From the NCBI RefSeq assembly GCF_020217005.1, contig NZ_JAIWOI010000250.1:1-10000 (forward strand): a DNA stretch of 10,000 nucleotides. The letters run 5' to 3'. A program made the translations under genes and the position numbers. The stretch's first letter is position 1. Each line of letters begins with the position of its first letter. Source of the stretch: Rheinheimera sp. (GTDB taxonomy: Bacteria; Pseudomonadota; Gammaproteobacteria; Enterobacterales; Alteromonadaceae). Positions 6,876 through 10,000 of this stretch are shown in pieces. Below the pieces are notes generated by a model. The model ran no database searches and had not been told where the DNA came from. It saw only the letters and a list, made by a program, of their open reading frames with translations.

Positions 6876-7673
6876 TTATTCTGACCGGATCCAGGCCGGA
6901 GTACGTTTTTGTAAAAAGGCGTTTAAACCTTCCTGACCTTCATTTGATACCCGAATAGCAGCAATGCGCTCAGAGGTGCTGTTTATCAGTTGCTGATTTA
7001 TAGATTGATTGTGAACGGCCGCCATCAGCTGTTTGGCAGAGCGTAAAGCTGCAGGGCTGTTATTCAGTAAGATGCCAACAAAATGTTCTGCTGCAGCATC
7101 AAGGCCACCAGCGTCCACTAATTGGTGCACTAAACCTAAGTTCAGAGCTGTTGCTGCATCAAAACGCTCAGCCGTTAAGAAATAACGGCGGCTGGCACGT
7201 TCGCCAATAGCACGCATCACATAGGGGCTGATCACCGCCGGTATTAAACCAATTTTTACTTCACTTAAACAAAAACTGGCGCCTTGTTCGGCAAGGGCTA
7301 TATCGCAGCAGGAGACTAAACCCAAAGCACCACCAAAAGCAGCGCCTTGCACCAAAGCTATGGTGGGGGCAGGGAAGCAATCTAATTGGCGCATCAGCTC
7401 TGCTAACTGACCTGCATCCTCTAAGTTCTGCTGGTAGTTTTTCTCTGCCATAGAGCGCATCCAGTTCAGATCGGCACCTGCACTGAAGTTTTTACCGGTG
7501 GATTTAAGCAGCAGCACCCGCACTGCCGGGTTAGCGGCCAGACTTTTCAGCGCGTCAATTAATTCGGCTATCATGTTGTCGTCAAAGGCGTTATGTACTT
7601 CAGCACGGTTCAGCACCAGTTCTGCGACACCGGACGAGTTCATACTAGTGGTAATAGTTGTATAGTTTTGCAT
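6876..7673 (-). CDS. liuC: Methylglutaconyl-CoA hydratase (crotonase family)
   Basis: The 265-residue enoyl-CoA hydratase/isomerase-family enzyme is expected to hydrate 3-methylglutaconyl-CoA to HMG-CoA, between the carboxylase and the lyase. FSAGADL (63-69) and the stretch around QGAAFGGALGL (109-119) form the two oxyanion-hole segments. LSEVKIGLIPAVISPYV (136-152) places Glu-138 at the second catalytic glutamate position and is characteristic of LiuC-type proteins. At the position of the first catalytic glutamate of classical enoyl-CoA hydratases (GGxxE), this protein has Gly-118, as I recall for other bacterial LiuC proteins. The start ATG at 7671-7673 follows GGAG at eight bases and lies 18 bp after the liuB stop. 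Its place between liuB and liuD supports the specific assignment; from sequence alone it would be only a crotonase. Confidence 0.9.
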   Translation of the reverse strand: MQNYTTITTSMNSSGVAELVLNRAEVHNAFDDNMIAELIDALKSLAANPAVRVLLLKSTGKNFSAGADLNWMRSMAEKNYQQNLEDAGQLAELMRQLDCFPAPTIALVQGAAFGGALGLVSCCDIALAEQGASFCLSEVKIGLIPAVISPYVMRAIGERASRRYFLTAERFDAATALNLGLVHQLVDAGGLDAAAEHFVGILLNNSPAALRSAKQLMAAVHNQSINQQLINSTSERIAAIRVSNEGQEGLNAFLQKRTPAWIRSE

Positions 7674-7691
7674 TGTATTTACTCCAGCCCC

Positions 7692-9299
7692 TTACATGCG
7701 GAACACGCCGAATTTAGATTCAGCGACAGGTGCATTCAGCGCTGCACTCAGTGCCAGGCCAACCACCATACGGGTTTGAGCCGGGTCGATAATGCCGTCA
7801 TCCCATAAACGCGCACTGGCGTAGTAGGGGTGACCTTGTTGCTCATACTGAGCGACGATAGGCTGACGTATAGCCTGTTCAGCTTCGGCTGTTAAGCTTT
7901 CGCCTTTACGGGCTAAGGCATCTTTAGTCACAGTGGCCATTACACCAGCGGCCTGTTCGCCACCCATCACAGAAATACGCGCATTGGGCCACATCCACAT
8001 CATGGTTGGGTCATAAGCACGGCCACACATACCGTAGTTCCCAGCGCCATAAGAGCCACCAATTAATACGGTAAATTTCGGCACATTGGCACAAGACACC
8101 GCCATCACCATCTTGGCGCCGTGTTTGGCGATGCCTTCAGCTTCGTATTTTTTACCCACCATAAAGCCGGTGATGTTTTGCAGGAATAAAAGTGGAATTT
8201 TGCGCTGAGCACAAAGCTCAATAAAGTGAGCGCCTTTTTGCGCCGACTCAGAAAACAAAATGCCGTTATTGGCCACTATGCCGATGGGCTGGCCAAAAAT
8301 ACGGGCAAAGCCACAAACTAACGTAGCGCCATAAAACTGTTTAAATTCGTCAAAGTCAGATGCATCAACAAGTCGGGCTATGACTTCACGTACATCAAAA
8401 GGTTTTTTCAGATCGGTGCCGACTATGCCGTACAGCTCGCTGGCATCATAAAACGGGGCTTCGACAGGACGTACATCGCCTTGTACTGGTTTTTGATGAT
8501 TCAGGCGGCTGACGGCATTACGCGCCAGTTGCAGCGCATGTTCATCATTGAGCGCATAGTGATCGGCCACACCTGAGATTTTGCAGTGCACATCAGCACC
8601 GCCTAACTCTTCTGCTGTCACTTCTTCGCCTGTGGCGGCTTTGACCAGTGGTGGGCCTGCTAAAAAGATAGTGCCCTGATCTTTGACGATAATGCTTTCA
8701 TCGGCCATAGCCGGCACATAAGCACCACCAGCGGTACAAAGCCCCATCACCACCGCAATTTGTGGAATACCCTTGGCGGACATACGCGCCTGATTAAAGA
8801 AGATACGCCCAAAGTGCAGTTTGTCCGGGAAGACTTCGTCCTGACGGGGCAGGTTAGCGCCACCTGAGTCAACCAGATAGATACAGGGCAGGTGACAGTT
8901 TTCGGCGATTTCCTGCGCACGTAAGTGTTTTTTCACCGTCAGCGGGTAATAGGTACCGCCTTTGACTGTGGCGTCGTTGGCGACAATCATACACTCGACG
9001 CCATTGACCCGGCCTATACCTGCAACCACACCAGCAGCTGGTACATAATCGTCATAACATTCCCAGCCAGCGAATTGACCGACTTCTAAGAAGGGAGAAC
9101 CCGGGTCCAGCAGTTTTTGAATACGGTCGCGGACAAACAACTTGCCACGCGAGGTATGGCGGGCAATCAAGGCTTCGCCGCCACCTAATTTGATTTGTTG
9201 TACTTTTTGCTCTAAATCATCCACCAACAGCTGCATCGCCTGAGCGTTCTGGATAAATTCATCACTGCGTGGATTAATTTTGCTATTCAGTCTGGCCAC
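7692..9299 (-). CDS. liuB: Methylcrotonyl-CoA carboxylase beta subunit (carboxyltransferase)
   Basis: This 535-residue subunit transfers the carboxyl group from biotin on LiuD to 3-methylcrotonyl-CoA, giving 3-methylglutaconyl-CoA. It has the two crotonase-like halves of acyl-CoA carboxyltransferases. The N-terminal half includes ARHTSRGKL (46-54), [13 protein letters not shown] (141-153) and [14 protein letters not shown] (185-198). The C-terminal half includes NNGILFS (344-350), QNITGFMVG (374-382), [18 protein letters not shown] (414-431) and the ending GVFRM. These blocks are typical of MCC beta rather than propionyl-CoA carboxylase. Three in-frame GTG codons (9306-9308, 9303-9305, 9297-9299) could start it, and no ATG fits. 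I choose the last, because AGGTGG lies five bases before it and the protein then begins [15 protein letters not shown], like relatives. A 260-bp gap with a palindromic element separates it from liuA; liuC follows after 18 bp. Confidence 0.95.
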   Translation of the reverse strand: MARLNSKINPRSDEFIQNAQAMQLLVDDLEQKVQQIKLGGGEALIARHTSRGKLFVRDRIQKLLDPGSPFLEVGQFAGWECYDDYVPAAGVVAGIGRVNGVECMIVANDATVKGGTYYPLTVKKHLRAQEIAENCHLPCIYLVDSGGANLPRQDEVFPDKLHFGRIFFNQARMSAKGIPQIAVVMGLCTAGGAYVPAMADESIIVKDQGTIFLAGPPLVKAATGEEVTAEELGGADVHCKISGVADHYALNDEHALQLARNAVSRLNHQKPVQGDVRPVEAPFYDASELYGIVGTDLKKPFDVREVIARLVDASDFDEFKQFYGATLVCGFARIFGQPIGIVANNGILFSESAQKGAHFIELCAQRKIPLLFLQNITGFMVGKKYEAEGIAKHGAKMVMAVSCANVPKFTVLIGGSYGAGNYGMCGRAYDPTMMWMWPNARISVMGGEQAAGVMATVTKDALARKGESLTAEAEQAIRQPIVAQYEQQGHPYYASARLWDDGIIDPAQTRMVVGLALSAALNAPVAESKFGVFRM

Positions 9300-9304
9300 G
9301 TTCA

Positions 9305-9311
9305 CCACCTT
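9305..9311 (-). promoter_or_regulatory. Ribosome binding site deciding the GTG start of liuB
   Basis: AAGGTGG on the minus strand ends five bases before the GTG at 9297-9299. The two GTG codons further upstream (9303-9305, 9306-9308) overlap or abut this element and so cannot use it. Confidence 0.6.
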
Positions 9312-9442
9312 TGGCTATCGGGATTTGCTTTTATCTTCTCTCCACCTACGGATCGAACGACCTTCAAAGGTAGTGGGAAAAGATATGAAACGTCAAAAGG
9401 GAAATACGCAACAAATAAGCCGATTGAAACTGAAGGCAGCGA

Positions 9443-9465
9443 CAAATTCGTCTGGAACGAATTTG
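9443..9465. repeat. Hairpin: 9-bp perfect stem with 5-base loop
   Basis: Left arm 9443-9451 and right arm 9457-9465 pair without mismatch around CTGGA. There is no T run after it in either direction, so it is not a classical terminator. It is the left-most of the three dyads in the liuA-liuB gap. Confidence 0.6.
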
Positions 9466-9488
9466 GACTGCCATGGCAGGCCGCAGGC

Positions 9489-9507
9489 AAACTTCAGGAC
9501 GAAGTTT
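9489..9507. repeat. Hairpin: 7-bp perfect stem with 5-base loop
   Basis: AAACTTC (9489-9495) pairs with GAAGTTT (9501-9507) around AGGAC. On the plus strand T and C follow; on the minus strand a GC-rich stretch follows. It could impede 3' exonucleases on the liuA message rather than end transcription. Confidence 0.55.
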
Positions 9508-9559
9508 TCACACGAGCCCCATCTGTTATATTTCCCCTTCACCTATGCTGGTAAAGAAT

Positions 9560-10000
9560 TTAGTTCGATTCGTTAAATAACTCGCGGCCAATTAACATAC
9601 GGCGAATTTCTGAGGTACCAGCACCGATTTCATATAGCTTGGCATCGCGTAATAAACGCCCTGTCGGGTATTCGTTGATATAACCATTACCACCTAACAG
9701 CTGGATGGCATCCAGCGCCATTTGAGTCGCCAGCTCTGCACTGTATAAAATCGCGCCTGCTGCATCCTTACGGGTGGTTTCACCACGGTCACAGGCTTTA
9801 GCTACGGTGTAGACGTAAGCGCGGGCTGCATTCATTTTGGTGTACATATCAGCCACTTTACCCTGCACCAACTGGAATTCACCGATAGACTGACCAAACT
9901 GTTTGCGGTCGTGGATATAAGGCACCACTACGTCCATACAGGCTTGCATAATGCCAAGCGGACCACCGGATAACACCACACGTTCATAGTCCAGACCTGA
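9560..10000 (-). CDS. liuA: Isovaleryl-CoA dehydrogenase, C-terminal part
   Basis: This is the last 146 codons of an FAD-dependent acyl-CoA dehydrogenase; the frame is open to base 10000 and the start lies beyond the right edge. It would oxidise isovaleryl-CoA to 3-methylcrotonyl-CoA, passing electrons to electron-transfer flavoprotein. The visible part is the helical C-terminal domain. [14 protein letters not shown] carries a Glu at the position of the catalytic base Glu-254 of human isovaleryl-CoA dehydrogenase. [12 protein letters not shown] has Ala where medium- and short-chain enzymes carry their catalytic Glu (YEGT). Together these mark the isovaleryl type. [14 protein letters not shown] and [15 protein letters not shown] are further family blocks. 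About 240-250 residues are missing compared with the usual 385-390. It is first in the operon by direction of transcription among the genes seen here. Confidence 0.94.
   Translation of the reverse strand, partial: SGLDYERVVLSGGPLGIMQACMDVVVPYIHDRKQFGQSIGEFQLVQGKVADMYTKMNAARAYVYTVAKACDRGETTRKDAAGAILYSAELATQMALDAIQLLGGNGYINEYPTGRLLRDAKLYEIGAGTSEIRRMLIGRELFNESN

Larger units (their letters stand above)
9399..9536. repeat. Compact palindromic (REP/MITE-like) element in the liuA-liuB gap
   Basis: The liuA-liuB gap (9300-9559) contains no convincing gene. Its centre carries three adjacent dyads. CAAATTCGT (9443-9451) and ACGAATTTG (9457-9465) surround a five-base loop. CTGCCATGGCAG (9468-9479) is a perfect 12-bp palindrome. 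AAACTTC (9489-9495) and GAAGTTT (9501-9507) again surround a five-base loop. GGGAAATA (9399-9406) is mirrored by TATTTCCC (9529-9536), and similarity continues inward as AACA after a small offset, so the cluster sits inside imperfect terminal inverted repeats about 138 bp apart. No target-site duplication is obvious. This looks like a non-autonomous repeat family member, but only one copy is in the window, so dispersal is inferred. On the liu transcript the hairpins lie between liuA and liuB. Confidence 0.55.

Noticed and set aside
9280..9576. Open frames on both strands across the liuA-liuB gap (98 codons plus, 62 codons minus)
   Set aside because: They cross the palindromic repeat and the start of liuB, have no ribosome binding site and show no recognisable protein pattern; they look like chance frames in a repeat.
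1..10000. CRISPR array, transposase, phage gene, toxin-antitoxin or defence system
   Set aside because: No regularly spaced direct repeats and no matching protein motifs are seen; the window is mainly a leucine-degradation operon.

Overview
The window looks like chromosomal DNA of a gammaproteobacterium. The protein sequences and a compact leucine/isovalerate (liu) cluster fit marine or freshwater Alteromonadales/Chromatiales relatives such as Rheinheimera or Alishewanella. That placement is inference from protein style and gene order; no rRNA or other marker is present.

Left third (1-2486): the C-terminal part of a 3-hydroxyisobutyrate-dehydrogenase-family oxidoreductase runs rightward off the left edge. 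It converges on a 56-residue two-helix membrane protein on the minus strand (579-749), preceded by a near-perfect Shine-Dalgarno sequence. A GlxA-type AraC-family regulator (843-1868, plus) is divergent from the small gene, and their shared 93-bp spacer carries repeated AGTG motifs that could be an operator. A small two-helix protein with a PH-like C-terminal part follows (1971-2486, plus) and ends in a hairpin shared with the convergent liu operon.

Right two thirds (2525-10000, all minus): in transcription order these are isovaleryl-CoA dehydrogenase (liuA, cut by the right edge), both methylcrotonyl-CoA carboxylase subunits (liuB, liuD), the crotonase between them (liuC), HMG-CoA lyase (liuE) and the two subunits of a succinyl-CoA:3-oxoacid CoA-transferase. 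Together they convert isovaleryl-CoA to 3-methylcrotonyl-CoA, 3-methylglutaconyl-CoA, HMG-CoA, then acetyl-CoA plus acetoacetate; the transferase activates acetoacetate to acetoacetyl-CoA. From liuB to the end of the operon the gaps are only 12-29 bp, so one transcript is likely. The exception is the 260-bp gap between liuA and liuB, which holds a compact cluster of palindromes bounded by imperfect inverted repeats, resembling a REP/MITE-type insertion.

All complete catabolic genes are intact and have the expected key residues. I see no defence system, CRISPR array, insertion-sequence transposase, tRNA or rRNA. The operon's main promoter and any LiuR/LiuQ-type regulator would lie beyond the right edge. 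The region is mostly ordinary metabolism. The parts worth a second look are the small membrane protein, the operator-like spacer and the palindromic element inside the operon.
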